Assembly: GCA_008501735.1 (NCBI GenBank)
Contig: QQUF01000035.1
Span: 148,468 to 212,467 of the forward strand
From: Calditrichota bacterium
Lineage (GTDB): Bacteria > CLD3
Reading direction: 5' to 3'
DNA length: 64,000 bases
Part shown: positions 17,044 to 25,984 of the stretch, one piece after another
Layout of the letters: each line of letters starts with the position of its first letter
Numbering within the stretch: the first letter of the stretch is position 1
The notes under the pieces: model-generated
Database searches by the model: none
Told to the model about the DNA's origin: nothing
Seen by the model: the letters and a program-made list of their open reading frames with translations, nothing else
Made by a program: the position numbers and the translations under genes

Positions 17044-18567
17044 TTGATTTTTTTAGAAGTAAAGTTCAAAGGCGGAAGAAAAATATTTTACAGAAACCCT
17101 CAGGAATTTCCGCTAAGAGCAGGTGATAGAGTTATCGTTCAAGCCGACAGAGGCTACGATTTAGGAAAAGTTGCTGTTCCACAAGTTGACGACTCTATCG
17201 CTCACAAGGAGTTTTTTGAAGTAATCAGAAAACCAAACAAAACCGACTTAGATAAACTGGTTGAGAATAAAAAATTAGAAAAAATAATTTTTCGCGAAGT
17301 AAAAAAAACTATGCGAGAATTTAATCCAATGATGAAACTTGCAGACGTTGAATATCAATTTGACCGAAGTAAAATTTCTTTCTTTTTTACTTCCGATAGA
17401 CGAATTGACTTTAGAGATTTAGTCAAAGAATTAGCTTCTCGTTACAAAGCAAGAATCGAATTACGCCAAATCGGAGTTCGAGACGAAGCCAAAAGAATCG
17501 GCGGTTGTGGAGTCTGTGGTCTTGAACTTTGTTGCACAACTTTCCTCAAAGGCTTCGAGCCAATCTCAAGTCAGTACGCAAAAGAACAAAGCCTTACTTT
17601 GAATGCCTCAAAACTTTCAGGTTCCTGTGGAAGGCTCAAATGTTGCTTAGTTTACGAAAGAGATTTTTACGTCGAAGAACTCAAAAAATATCCTGAAATT
17701 GATTCAATTCATAAAATTGAAGGGGTTCCTGTTTTAATTGACAAAATTGACGTTTTTAAAAACATAATTTACGTCAAAAATTTACTTGATAACTATTGGG
17801 ATAATTTTACTCCTGAGCAGTGGGAAGAACTCAAACCTGAATTTATGCTTCCGCCAGAGGAAATTGAAACAATCACGCGACCAAACTACGCAAAATTAGA
17901 TGCAAAATTTCAACCAACTCGTGATGAAGTTGCCGTCCTACGAAAAGTCTATTCTGAAAGACTTGGAGAAGTAAAAAATCAAGAAAATGATTCAACAAAT
18001 TCTTCGAGTGGGAACGGTAAAACGAACCAAAAGGTTGTTTCAAAATTCAAAGCTGTTGAAGAAGAAAATCAATTTGAAAAAGATGCGATTGTTGGAACAG
18101 AACCTCAGAAGAAAAATGAAAACCGCTCAGCAAAAAAACGCTCTCAGAAATCGAGACAACAAAACAATCAGCAAAAACCTAAGTCAAAAAATCAGAACAA
18201 ACCTCAAAAACAACAAAATAACAATACTAATGCGTCTAAAACCCCAGCTAATCCAATTAAAAATGATTCTCAGAAGAAACCAAACGAACAAAAAACAAAA
18301 GTAACTTCTTCAGGAATTCCAATTCCTGAAATTAGAAATACTTCTCAGAAACCACAAAATTCTGAAAAAGCAAAAGTAACTTCTTCAGGAATTCCAATTC
18401 CACCAGTTAAAAATGTTTCTCAAAAAACAAAAAATGACGCAAAGCCTAAAGTAACTTCTTCAGGAATTCCAATTCCACCAATCGCTAAATTTGTAAGAGA
18501 GAAACAGAAAAAAACCGCTGAAAAAACAAACTCGCAACCAAACGAAAACCCTGAAAATAAAAGTTAA
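17044..18567 (+). CDS. ricT: PSP1/RicT-family protein with long disordered tail
   Basis: RicT (YaaT) belongs to the Y-complex that, in Bacillus, helps RNase Y process mRNA. The PSP1 domain is at about 1-75 and a Cys-rich Fe-S/metal region at about 155-205 (GGCGVCGLELCC and CGRLKCC), both diagnostic. The start is a TTG at 17044 with AAAGGA in front; no in-frame ATG is available after the terminator. Residues from about 305 are a low-complexity Lys/Asn/Gln/Pro tail absent from most family members. It ends with three 25-residue tandem repeats each beginning KVTSSGIPIP (about 419, 444, 469). It lies 11 bases before metG; ricT next to holB is a common arrangement. Confidence 0.88.
   Translation: MIFLEVKFKGGRKIFYRNPQEFPLRAGDRVIVQADRGYDLGKVAVPQVDDSIAHKEFFEVIRKPNKTDLDKLVENKKLEKIIFREVKKTMREFNPMMKLADVEYQFDRSKISFFFTSDRRIDFRDLVKELASRYKARIELRQIGVRDEAKRIGGCGVCGLELCCTTFLKGFEPISSQYAKEQSLTLNASKLSGSCGRLKCCLVYERDFYVEELKKYPEIDSIHKIEGVPVLIDKIDVFKNIIYVKNLLDNYWDNFTPEQWEELKPEFMLPPEEIETITRPNYAKLDAKFQPTRDEVAVLRKVYSERLGEVKNQENDSTNSSSGNGKTNQKVVSKFKAVEEENQFEKDAIVGTEPQKKNENRSAKKRSQKSRQQNNQQKPKSKNQNKPQKQQNNNTNASKTPANPIKNDSQKKPNEQKTKVTSSGIPIPEIRNTSQKPQNSEKAKVTSSGIPIPPVKNVSQKTKNDAKPKVTSSGIPIPPIAKFVREKQKKTAEKTNSQPNENPENKS
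18298..18522 (+). repeat. Three tandem 75-bp coding repeats in ricT
   Basis: The segment starting AAAGTAACTTCTTCAGGAAT recurs at 18298, 18373 and 18448, an exact 75-base period that keeps the frame. The first 29 or so bases of each unit are identical, while the rest of each unit diverges. The encoded unit begins KVTSSGIPIP and is rich in Lys, Asn, Gln and Ser. Confidence 0.9.
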
Positions 18568-18578
18568 CGGAGCAAACT

Positions 18579-20261
18579 TTGTTCAAAGATAAATTATTAG
18601 TTACAAGTGCAATTATTTATGCAAACGGACCAGCTCACCTTGGGCATTTTGCAGGAGTTTACTTTCCTGCTGATGTTTTTGTCCGTTACTCAAAACTAAG
18701 AAACAGAAACGTAATTCACATTTCAGGCTCTGATGAACACGGTGTTCCAATAACTTTTGCAGCAATTAAAGAAGGAATAACTCCAAAAGAAATCACCGAC
18801 AAATATTACGAATTGAACAAAAAAGCTTTTGCAGATTGCGGAATTCATTTTGATTCTTTTACCAGAACTTCAAGCCCGACAAATCACAAACTTTCACAGG
18901 AATTTTTCCTTGAACTTTTGAAAATCGGAGCATTGGAAGAACGTTCCGGTAAACAACTTTATTGTGAAAACGACGAAATGTTTTTGAGCGACCGTTACGT
19001 TGAAGGAATTTGTCATCACTGCGATTCAGAAGGTGCAAGAGGCGACCAATGCGATTCTTGCGGAAAATTAGTTGACGCACTTTCACTAAAAGAACCAAAG
19101 TGTCAACTTTGCGGAAACACCCCGAAAATAAAAACTGCAACTCACTACTACCTTTTGTTAGAAAAATTCCAAAACGAAGTTGAAGAGTGGTTTGAAACTC
19201 GTTCTGAATTTAAAAGTAATGTTAAATCTTTTTGCAAAGCACTTTTGAAAAAAGGTCTTCAAGACCGTGCAATCACAAGAGATTTGGATTGGGGAATTCC
19301 TGTTCCGCTTGAAAGTGCAAAAGGGAAAGTTCTTTACGTTTGGTTCGACGCTCCAATCGGCTACATTTCTGGAACTCACGAATGGGCTGAAAAATTAGGA
19401 AAACCAGAACTTGCCAAAGAATTTTGGGAAAACTCCGACAAAGACACAACTCTCATAAATTTTCTTGGAAAAGACAACATCATTTTCCACGCAATTCTTT
19501 TCCCTTTTATGCTTTTAAAGCAAAGTAAAGATTACATTTTACCAACTTACATTCCTGCAAGTGAGTTCTTAAACATTGGCGGAGAAAAGTTTTCTAAAAG
19601 CAAAAATAGAGCAATTTACATAAAAGATTTAATAGCTACTTTTGAAGCTGACACCTTGCGTTGGGCGATTGCAAGAAACTTACCTGACACAAAAGACTCG
19701 GATTTTACTTTGGAAGATTTTCAGAGTAGAGTGAACGGTGAACTTGTTGGAGTAATCGGGAATTTCGTAAACAGAGCTTTGACTTTTGCTCACAAATATT
19801 TCGATGGAAAACTTCCTGCTTTAAAACCCGAACTTGGCGACCTTGACAAAGAAATGTTAGAGAAAATTCTAAGCATCGGAAAAGATGTTGGCGAATCTTA
19901 CGATAACTTCGCAGTCCGTGAAGCAGCAAACAAAATTTTCCTTTTTGCAAAAGACTGCAACCAATACTTTGATTTTAAAGCTCCTTGGAAATCAAGAAAA
20001 GATGACCTCGAAGATTGCGGAACAGCAATTAGCCTTTGCTTACAAGCTGCAAAAACAATGGCAGTAATTTTTAATCCGATAATGCCTTTTAGTGCTGAAA
20101 AAGTGTTTGAACTTCTAAATTCACCAAGCAAAGATTTTGCTGATTCGGAAAAATTGAGTCTTAAAGTCGGACAACCCCTAAACAACCCTCAAATACTTTT
20201 CGGAAAAATCGAAGACTCGCAATTAGAAGAGTTCACTGATTCGATTGGTTTGAAAAAGTGA
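18579..20261 (+). CDS. metG: Methionyl-tRNA synthetase
   Basis: Class I aminoacyl-tRNA synthetase that charges tRNA-Met. It shows the HIGH-type site ANGPAHLGH (about 15-23), a zinc knuckle domain with CHHC and CDSC-type Cys pairs (about 146-173), and the KMSKS equivalent KFSKSKNRAIY (about 341-351). At 560 residues it lacks the C-terminal tRNA-binding EMAP domain found in longer forms. The start is TTG at 18579 with ACGGAG at good spacing, 11 bases after ricT. Its last 29 bases overlap the 3' end of the convergent HEPN-like gene; it ends in TGA. Confidence 0.94.
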   Translation: MFKDKLLVTSAIIYANGPAHLGHFAGVYFPADVFVRYSKLRNRNVIHISGSDEHGVPITFAAIKEGITPKEITDKYYELNKKAFADCGIHFDSFTRTSSPTNHKLSQEFFLELLKIGALEERSGKQLYCENDEMFLSDRYVEGICHHCDSEGARGDQCDSCGKLVDALSLKEPKCQLCGNTPKIKTATHYYLLLEKFQNEVEEWFETRSEFKSNVKSFCKALLKKGLQDRAITRDLDWGIPVPLESAKGKVLYVWFDAPIGYISGTHEWAEKLGKPELAKEFWENSDKDTTLINFLGKDNIIFHAILFPFMLLKQSKDYILPTYIPASEFLNIGGEKFSKSKNRAIYIKDLIATFEADTLRWAIARNLPDTKDSDFTLEDFQSRVNGELVGVIGNFVNRALTFAHKYFDGKLPALKPELGDLDKEMLEKILSIGKDVGESYDNFAVREAANKIFLFAKDCNQYFDFKAPWKSRKDDLEDCGTAISLCLQAAKTMAVIFNPIMPFSAEKVFELLNSPSKDFADSEKLSLKVGQPLNNPQILFGKIEDSQLEEFTDSIGLKK

Positions 20262-21222
20262 GAATTTTGTATTCTTCTTCTGTAATCTCCCAAGATGAAT
20301 CTTGCTCAACTAACCTTTTATAAGATCTAACTGCGTATAGATTTTCTTTCTCTTCAACAACAAGTTTTTCTAAATCCATTTTATAAGAATTTAGTTTTTC
20401 TAAGTTTGCTTTTTTAGATGTCTTGTATAATCTTACTTTTTGATTTTTTGAATTAAAACCACTAATCTCACTTTCTGAGCAATTATAATCTTTTAATACC
20501 AAGAAAATTGAACTAGGAAAAGTCTTTTTAGATAACATTTCATAAGTGTTTTGAAGGACAGGATTACAACTTAGAAAAAGTGTATTTTCCACAAGTTCAA
20601 AATTTATAAAATTATAAATTAAAGGTCCTTTTACTAAACCTATTTCTAAAATTAATAACTCTTTACCAAAAACTAATAAAAACTCTTCCAACTTTTTCTT
20701 TTCTTTATAACGTGCTAAATGCCAATCATCATTTTGAAAAAGATGATTTAAAACAACAACAAATAATCGAATGTTTCTTCCTGAACCGCCAACAGCACCC
20801 ATATAAGAATTACTTTCAGGGTGAACTTGAGAATTCCTAATCTTTCGACTTCGATTAAGTTGATACTTTAACTCTTCTAAATGTTCTTTATTACAAATTT
20901 CATTTATCAATCTCACTAAAGTTTTAGGTCGTTTCTTGTTTCTTTTGTCGTTAAATCTCAAGTCAATCTTTAACAATTTAGCTTTTAACTTAATTGCCAT
21001 TTCTAAAGTTAGCAAAGCTTTTCTGAATGCTTCATCGTACATCTGCCAAAGGTAATAAGAATGAGCTAAAAGATATTCAACAGTTATAAATGCTTCTACA
21101 ACATCTTTGGGTACATCTTCGTGAAAATGCCCTTTAATCAAATAATTTTGCAAATATTCCTCTCGTGATTTTATACCAAAAAAAGCTTTCCATCTTTCAT
21201 CAGGTTCAAAATATTCTTCCAT
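20233..21222 (-). CDS. HEPN-like protein of unknown function
   Basis: I do not recognise the full protein (329 residues). The helical N-terminal half (about 35-180) carries RKIRNSQVHPES, where R129 and H134 form an Rx4H motif with Asn after Arg, the signature of HEPN RNases found in toxins and abortive-infection proteins. The C-terminal half (about 185-300) alternates beta and helix (LLILEIGLVKGPLIYNFINF) and may be a sensor. AGGAG lies 8 bases before the ATG. The gene is AT-rich compared with metG, overlaps metG's end by 29 bases convergently, and has an unusual operator-like promoter region. RNase activity and a defence or stress role are inference; a non-catalytic HEPN fold is the main alternative. 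Confidence 0.6.
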   Translation of the reverse strand: MEEYFEPDERWKAFFGIKSREEYLQNYLIKGHFHEDVPKDVVEAFITVEYLLAHSYYLWQMYDEAFRKALLTLEMAIKLKAKLLKIDLRFNDKRNKKRPKTLVRLINEICNKEHLEELKYQLNRSRKIRNSQVHPESNSYMGAVGGSGRNIRLFVVVLNHLFQNDDWHLARYKEKKKLEEFLLVFGKELLILEIGLVKGPLIYNFINFELVENTLFLSCNPVLQNTYEMLSKKTFPSSIFLVLKDYNCSESEISGFNSKNQKVRLYKTSKKANLEKLNSYKMDLEKLVVEEKENLYAVRSYKRLVEQDSSWEITEEEYKILTFSNQSNQ

Positions 21223-21275
21223 AAACTTGTCTCCTAGTTAAGTATAATTTTCAATTTTATATTAAAATCTAGCAG

Positions 21276-21336
21276 AACGTGTTAGAAATATTAATAACGT
21301 GTTAAATCCAATAGTGTTTTTAACACGTTATTAATA
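21276..21336. promoter_or_regulatory. Operator-like cluster: two direct and one inverted AACGTGTTA sites
   Basis: AACGTGTTA occurs at 21276-21284 and again exactly 20 bases on at 21296-21304; its inverse TAACACGTT is at 21321-21329. The second and third are the cores of a perfect 18-bp inverted repeat (21289-21306 and 21319-21336, 12-base spacer). It sits 54 bases upstream of the HEPN-like ATG and just after the LEA lipoprotein stop. Candidate -10 boxes for the HEPN-like gene on the minus strand are TATACT (21246-21241) and TATAAA (21261-21256). It could also end the lipoprotein transcript, but no strong T-run follows. Confidence 0.65.
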
Positions 21337-21341
21337 ATCTC

Positions 21342-22211
21342 TTACTTCAAAACGTCTAACAAGCCTTTGCTGTCAAAAGGAAAATCAACACTTTTCAAAT
21401 AAGGAAGTGAAGTCCCTAAATCGAAATCGCTTTTGAAATTGTAGTCGATTTTGTCGTTTCCTGTGAGCATTCCGTAAACTGTCATTCCAACTTGTGAGAA
21501 GTCGAGTTTCACAGGAATTGTGATTTCGCTCTTACCTTTTGAGGTCGCTTTTGACATACTTGTCAACGCACCTTTTGCCCAACTTTTTCCGCTTACTTCA
21601 AAGTCGTAGTCGAATTTGTTCAAATTAATGTCGAATGAATTTGGGTTTTCGAACTCAAGTTGAAGTTCCATTTCTGCACCTGTAAAACCCATTTTGTCAA
21701 GTTTGAGCCCTTTTACGGAAACAGAAGGTAATTTTATCGTTGGCAAAACCCCTGATTTACTGACAGGAACTCTTGTTTCACCCAAAATTGGAACATCAAA
21801 AGCAAATCCACAAGCCATATCAAAAGTTGATTCATCAGAATTTTTGACTGATTTTACTGTGTTGTAAAGTTCGTTGAAGTTTAATGAAACAGGAATTTCG
21901 ATTGTGCTTGAACCATTTTTTGCCAAAGTCATTTTTTTATCTTGAAGTCCTTTTACAAAAGAATTTCCGTTGACTTTAAAATCAAAATCAAAACTGCTCA
22001 ATGAAACTGCAATCGGATTTGGGTTCTCCAATTTTACGTCAAAAGCAAGGTCAATTCCAGTGAACGAAGCATTTTTAAACTGAACGTTTGTGATGCTTGC
22101 AGTTGGCTTTTTGGTTTTTGCCATATTTTTGACTTGTTTGAGTTGTGAGCAACTTCCCAAAACAAAAGTCGCAATAGTTAAAAGTCCTAAAGTTTTAAGA
22201 GAATTTTTCAT
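21342..22211 (-). CDS. LEA14/WHy-type lipoprotein with two repeats
   Basis: Lipoprotein (289 residues): signal peptide with lipobox LGSC (Cys20 approx.), then two Water-stress/Hypersensitive-response (LEA type 2) domains. Each begins with a similar line: DLAFDVKLENPNPIAVSLSS (about 54-73) and MELQLEFENPNSFDINLNK (about 180-198). The FxFxNPN pattern is typical of LEA14-like folds. In bacteria such proteins sit in the periplasm or outer membrane and are thought to protect against desiccation or to bind partners; the precise role is unknown. It is a single gene, read opposite to the oxidoreductase operon. Confidence 0.8.
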   Translation of the reverse strand: MKNSLKTLGLLTIATFVLGSCSQLKQVKNMAKTKKPTASITNVQFKNASFTGIDLAFDVKLENPNPIAVSLSSFDFDFKVNGNSFVKGLQDKKMTLAKNGSSTIEIPVSLNFNELYNTVKSVKNSDESTFDMACGFAFDVPILGETRVPVSKSGVLPTIKLPSVSVKGLKLDKMGFTGAEMELQLEFENPNSFDINLNKFDYDFEVSGKSWAKGALTSMSKATSKGKSEITIPVKLDFSQVGMTVYGMLTGNDKIDYNFKSDFDLGTSLPYLKSVDFPFDSKGLLDVLK

Positions 22212-22479
22212 TTTACGCTACTTCCTAAAAATTAAAATTATTGTGTCTAAAAATCAGCCTTGAAGATAAAATGAAAATTTCCAAAAATCAGAATCTTTTA
22301 CTTTTGCTTCTCAAAAATAAGAGACCAAAAAAGTTTAAATGCTTCCCTTTAGCCTTTAAAAGAGAATTTATTTTAAGGCATTGAGTTTGCCTAATCAAAA
22401 TAGTTGGATTGAAAATTTGGAATCTTGAAGAAGGGTTACAAATTTTCAATCTTAACTAAACTCTCTTAAGGAGAATAAA
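22212..22479. other. Divergent intergenic region, no gene seen
   Basis: This 268-base stretch separates the LEA lipoprotein from the 2-oxoacid oxidoreductase. I see no open frame of note, no RNA fold and no clear promoter hexamers. The only firm signal is AAGGAG, 8-9 bases before the plus-strand ATG at 22480. Confidence 0.5.
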
Positions 22480-23868
22480 ATGGCAACTCTAAAAAACAGA
22501 CCTCAACCGTTTGTTTTCCCTGAATATTGTAAGGGCTGTGAACGTTGCATTGACGCTTGTCCTAAAGAATGTATTCACATTGGAACAGAAATAAATCCAC
22601 AAACAGGTTTAATACCAATCACTTTAGATTTAGCTGAATGTAACGGTTGCGGGCTTTGCGTTACTGCTTGCCCTGAGCCTTACGGATTACAACTTCCTGA
22701 TGAAGAATTTGAACTCGAAGACCCTCACAAAATCATCGGACCAAAACACACAACTTCACCTAAACCAATTACAATTCCTAATAAAATTATCGCACTTCCT
22801 GAAACAGAGCCTTTGGTAATCAAAGGAACTTACGCTTCTTCAATCGGAGCACTTTTGGCAGGTTGCAGACATTTCTTCGGTTATCCAATTACTCCTTCAA
22901 CTGAAGGTGCGGAATTAATGGCGAAACTTTTGCCAAATCTCGACGGAGTTTTTGTTCAAGCAGTCAGCGAAGTTGCAACTGTAAATATGATGTACGGTTG
23001 TGGTGGAGCAGGTTTACCTTGTATGACTTTCACTTCTTCACCGGGTTTCAGCTTGATGCTCGAAGGAATTTCGTATATGATTGGTGCGGAAGTTCCCGGA
23101 GTTTTCGTAAATGTAATGCGTGGTGGTCCTGGACTTGGAAATATTGGACCTGAACAAGCGGATTTGAAACTCGTTTGTCGCGGACTTGGACACGGAAACA
23201 CTCACGCAATCGTTCTCGCTCCTTCGACTCCACAAGAAATGCTTGACCTTACAATTTTGGCTTACGAACTAACATTCAAGTACAGAAATCCTGTTGTGAT
23301 TGTTGGAGACGGTTACTTGGGTCAAATGACCGGAAAAGTCAATTTGCCGCAAACAATGACAAAACCCGGATTGCCTGATTGGGCGGTTTTTGGTGATGAA
23401 ATGCACAGAGGAAATTTGATTTGTTCAATCGAACTTAGCGAACCTGACCTCGAAAGACACAACATTCATTTGAATGAAAAATACGCTCAAATGATTGAAA
23501 ATGAACAACGAGCAGACACTTTTTACTGCGATGACGCAGAAGTTTTGCTTATTGGTTGTAATACTCCTTCAAGAATGGCAAAAGGTGCTGTCGAAATGCT
23601 TCGTGAAAAAGGTGTTAAAGCAGGACTTTTCAGACCTGTTACAGTTTGGCCATTTCCAATTGAAGCACTAAAACCAATTCTTCCAAAAGTTAAGAAAATC
23701 GTTGTTGTCGAAGCAAGTAACGGACAACTCGAAGACGAACTCAGATTGGCTCTTAGCCACGCAGAAATTAGGGATTTTCCTGAAATTCACAATATTCGTC
23801 ATTTCGGCGGTGTTCTTCCACAGCAAAAGGAAATTGTTAACAAAGTTCTTGAATTAGGGGGTGAATAA
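22480..23868 (+). CDS. 2-oxoacid:ferredoxin oxidoreductase, fused ferredoxin (delta) and alpha subunits
   Basis: Half of an enzyme that decarboxylates a 2-oxoacid to acyl-CoA and reduces ferredoxin, or runs in reverse to fix CO2. An N-terminal ferredoxin domain holds two [4Fe-4S] motifs: CKGCERCIDACP (Cys17, 20, 23, 27) and CNGCGLCVTACP (about 55-66). The alpha domain follows from about 100, with GYPITPSTEGAELMAKLLP and the pyrimidine-binding region, then domain II with VVVEASNGQLEDEL near the C-terminus. Overall similarity is to KorA/VorB-type enzymes; 2-oxoglutarate, pyruvate and branched-chain acids cannot be told apart by eye. It overlaps nothing but is translationally close to the beta gene. 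Confidence 0.85.
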   Translation: MATLKNRPQPFVFPEYCKGCERCIDACPKECIHIGTEINPQTGLIPITLDLAECNGCGLCVTACPEPYGLQLPDEEFELEDPHKIIGPKHTTSPKPITIPNKIIALPETEPLVIKGTYASSIGALLAGCRHFFGYPITPSTEGAELMAKLLPNLDGVFVQAVSEVATVNMMYGCGGAGLPCMTFTSSPGFSLMLEGISYMIGAEVPGVFVNVMRGGPGLGNIGPEQADLKLVCRGLGHGNTHAIVLAPSTPQEMLDLTILAYELTFKYRNPVVIVGDGYLGQMTGKVNLPQTMTKPGLPDWAVFGDEMHRGNLICSIELSEPDLERHNIHLNEKYAQMIENEQRADTFYCDDAEVLLIGCNTPSRMAKGAVEMLREKGVKAGLFRPVTVWPFPIEALKPILPKVKKIVVVEASNGQLEDELRLALSHAEIRDFPEIHNIRHFGGVLPQQKEIVNKVLELGGE

Positions 23869-23869
23869 A

Positions 23870-25297
23870 ATGTCAACACCAGTTTTTTATAAAAAATTTG
23901 AAAGACACGCTCACGGCGAAGGCTTGAAAGGACAATCAACTCATTACTGTCCAGGTTGCGGTCACGGTTTGGCTCACAAATATCTTGGCGAAGCAATTGA
24001 AAAACTTGGAATCCAAGACAGAGTAGTTGCGGTTTCGCCTGTTGGTTGCAGTGTTTTTCTTTACTACTACTTTGATGTAGGAAACACTCAAGCTGCTCAC
24101 GGAAGAGCTCCTGTTGTGGCTCTTGGACACAAAGTCGCAAATCCCGAATCAATTGTAATCAGTTACCAAGGTGACGGAGATTTGGCTTCAATCGGTTTGG
24201 CAGAAATCATTTCGGTTGCACAAATGGGAATTCCGATTTCGGTAATTTTCATCAACAACGCAATTTATGGAATGACAGGTGGACAAATGGCTCCAACAAC
24301 TTTGATTGGACAAACAACTTCCACAACGCCTTACGGAAGACCTCAAATGTTTGGGCAGCCGATGAAAGTTGCTGAAACAATCGCTCAGCTTGACGGACCA
24401 ATTTACGTTGAAAGAGTTGCTCTTTTCAACAACAAGCAAAGAAAACGTGCCGAAAAAGCAATTCACAAAAGCCTAAAAATGCAAGTTGAGAACAGAGGAT
24501 TTTCTTTCGTGGAAGTTTTGGCAGAATGCCCAACTCACTTGAAATCAACTCCTGAACAAGCAGAAAAATGGGTTGAAGAAAGTCTCGTTCCAATGTTTCC
24601 ACTTGGTGTCAAAAAAGACCTCGAAGTTGAGCCATTTTTTGATTTCGGCAAACCAAAATTTGAACCTGAAAAATTAGTAGAAACCGTTGGTGCAAGCTCT
24701 GAAAAAATCGAAAGGTTTTGTAAAGAATTCCCTAAGCACATTGCACCAAAAGATATTTCGATGAAACTTGCAGGAGCAGGAGGAGACGGAGCACAAACTG
24801 CTGCAATGCTCATCACAAGAGCAGGAATTCACGAAGGATTCGACGCAACTCACATTCCAAGTTACGGACCTGAATCTCGTGGAGGAACTTCTTACGCAGA
24901 CGTTCACGTTGCAGAAGACGAAGTTCTTTCGCCTGCATCACCACATCCGCATATTTTAATTGCTTTTAACTCACCAAGTTTGACAAAATTTGGACCTGAA
25001 GTTCGGGAAGGTGGAGCAATTATTTACGATAATTCAGTAATTCACGATTTACCCGAACTTGGAAAAGATGTCAAAGTTTACGGAGTTCCTTTTACACAAA
25101 TTGCGATGGACCTTGGCAAAGTAATGGTTAAAAATGTTGTTGCACTCGGAGCTTTACAAGCCGCAACAAATATTTTCCCCGAAGAAACACTACTCACTTC
25201 GATTCGTGAAGCACTGCAAAGTAAATGTGCAATGATTCCACTGAACGAAGAAGCCTTTGCTTGGGGCGTAAAATCAGTAAAAGAACTCGTCAACTAA
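23870..25297 (+). CDS. 2-oxoacid:ferredoxin oxidoreductase, fused beta and gamma subunits
   Basis: Partner of the preceding gene. Residues 1-290 are the beta subunit: CPGCGHG (Cys27/30, Fe-S ligands), VGCSVFLYYYF, and the thiamine-diphosphate motif GDGDLASIG ... NNAIYGMTGGQMAPT (about 104-145). Residues from about 298 form the gamma domain, beginning KLAGAGGDGAQTAAML and containing SYGPESRGGTSYADV, which usually is a separate subunit. The ATG at 23870 follows the alpha stop by one base, with GGGGGTG upstream in the alpha-gene tail; an in-frame GTG at 23861 is less likely. A 13-bp-arm hairpin at 25335-25371 ends the transcript. Confidence 0.88.
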   Translation: MSTPVFYKKFERHAHGEGLKGQSTHYCPGCGHGLAHKYLGEAIEKLGIQDRVVAVSPVGCSVFLYYYFDVGNTQAAHGRAPVVALGHKVANPESIVISYQGDGDLASIGLAEIISVAQMGIPISVIFINNAIYGMTGGQMAPTTLIGQTTSTTPYGRPQMFGQPMKVAETIAQLDGPIYVERVALFNNKQRKRAEKAIHKSLKMQVENRGFSFVEVLAECPTHLKSTPEQAEKWVEESLVPMFPLGVKKDLEVEPFFDFGKPKFEPEKLVETVGASSEKIERFCKEFPKHIAPKDISMKLAGAGGDGAQTAAMLITRAGIHEGFDATHIPSYGPESRGGTSYADVHVAEDEVLSPASPHPHILIAFNSPSLTKFGPEVREGGAIIYDNSVIHDLPELGKDVKVYGVPFTQIAMDLGKVMVKNVVALGALQAATNIFPEETLLTSIREALQSKCAMIPLNEEAFAWGVKSVKELVN

Positions 25298-25334
25298 GTT
25301 CCTTTCCCTTTTTTTCTCTTTCTTTAGTTAGACA

Positions 25335-25371
25335 AAGAACCCTTCAAGATTTTAAATTTTGAAGGGTTCTT
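25335..25371 (+). terminator. Hairpin terminator after the oxidoreductase operon
   Basis: AAGAACCCTTCAA (25335-25347) and TTGAAGGGTTCTT (25359-25371) are perfect complements with an 11-base AT loop. The trailing T-tract is poor (GCTTTCC), so termination may be partial. Confidence 0.75.
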
Positions 25372-25475
25372 GCTTTCCTCTAAAAAATTTTAAAATAAAA
25401 TCGCAAGTTTTGAAATTTCGTGTCGTCTAAGGTTTTAAACAGGCAACAAAAAATTTAAATTAAGGATTTAAAAAA

Positions 25476-25967
25476 ATGAAGACTTCAAAACTTAAACTCA
25501 CAGCAACACTCTTAGTGTTATTCTTAGTAGGATTTGTAAGCTACTCAATGAAAGCTTATGCACAACCCGGCTTTGGTAAAGGATTTAAAGGAGAAAAAAG
25601 AGTTGAGCATAGACACGGAATTGAACACAAAATTCCAGACCTTACAGAGAGTCAAAAAGACCAAATCGAAAAATTACGAACAGAGCATATGAAAAAAACT
25701 CTTCCAATGAAAAATGAAGTTGGTGAGAAAGAAGCTCGATTGAGAACTCTTACAACTGCTGAAAATGTAAATATGAGTAAAGTCAACAGTGTAATCGAAG
25801 ATATTGGCGAACTCAAAACCAAAATGGCAAAAGAAAGAGAAGCTCACAGACAAGAAATTCGTAAACTTCTAAATGATAAACAAAGAGTAATGTTTGATAG
25901 CTTTCCTCCAAGAAAACCTCACGGACCAAAGAATAAGTCTTTTGGTCGTCGTGGCGGAAGAAGATAA
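25476..25967 (+). CDS. Spy/CpxP-like periplasmic protein
   Basis: Small exported helical protein (163 residues) with a signal peptide (about 1-30, ending AYAQ). It has the two LTxxQ-type motifs of the Spy/CpxP family, here LTESQKDQI (about 56-64) and LNDKQRVMFD (about 130-139), joined by long charged helices. Spy proteins are ATP-independent chaperones or metal-stress sensors in the periplasm. The tail is Arg/Gly-rich (GRRGGRR), a feature shared with the next lipoprotein. His and Met residues (HRHGIEH) might bind metal. A strong terminator follows, so it is probably transcribed on its own. Confidence 0.75.
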   Translation: MKTSKLKLTATLLVLFLVGFVSYSMKAYAQPGFGKGFKGEKRVEHRHGIEHKIPDLTESQKDQIEKLRTEHMKKTLPMKNEVGEKEARLRTLTTAENVNMSKVNSVIEDIGELKTKMAKEREAHRQEIRKLLNDKQRVMFDSFPPRKPHGPKNKSFGRRGGRR

Positions 25968-25984
25968 CCGTAAACAACGCAATT

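Noticed and set aside
21289-21336. Integron attC-like site
   Set aside because: GTTAAAT fits one core (GTTRRRY), but no matching RYYYAAC partner is present and no integrase or cassette array is seen.
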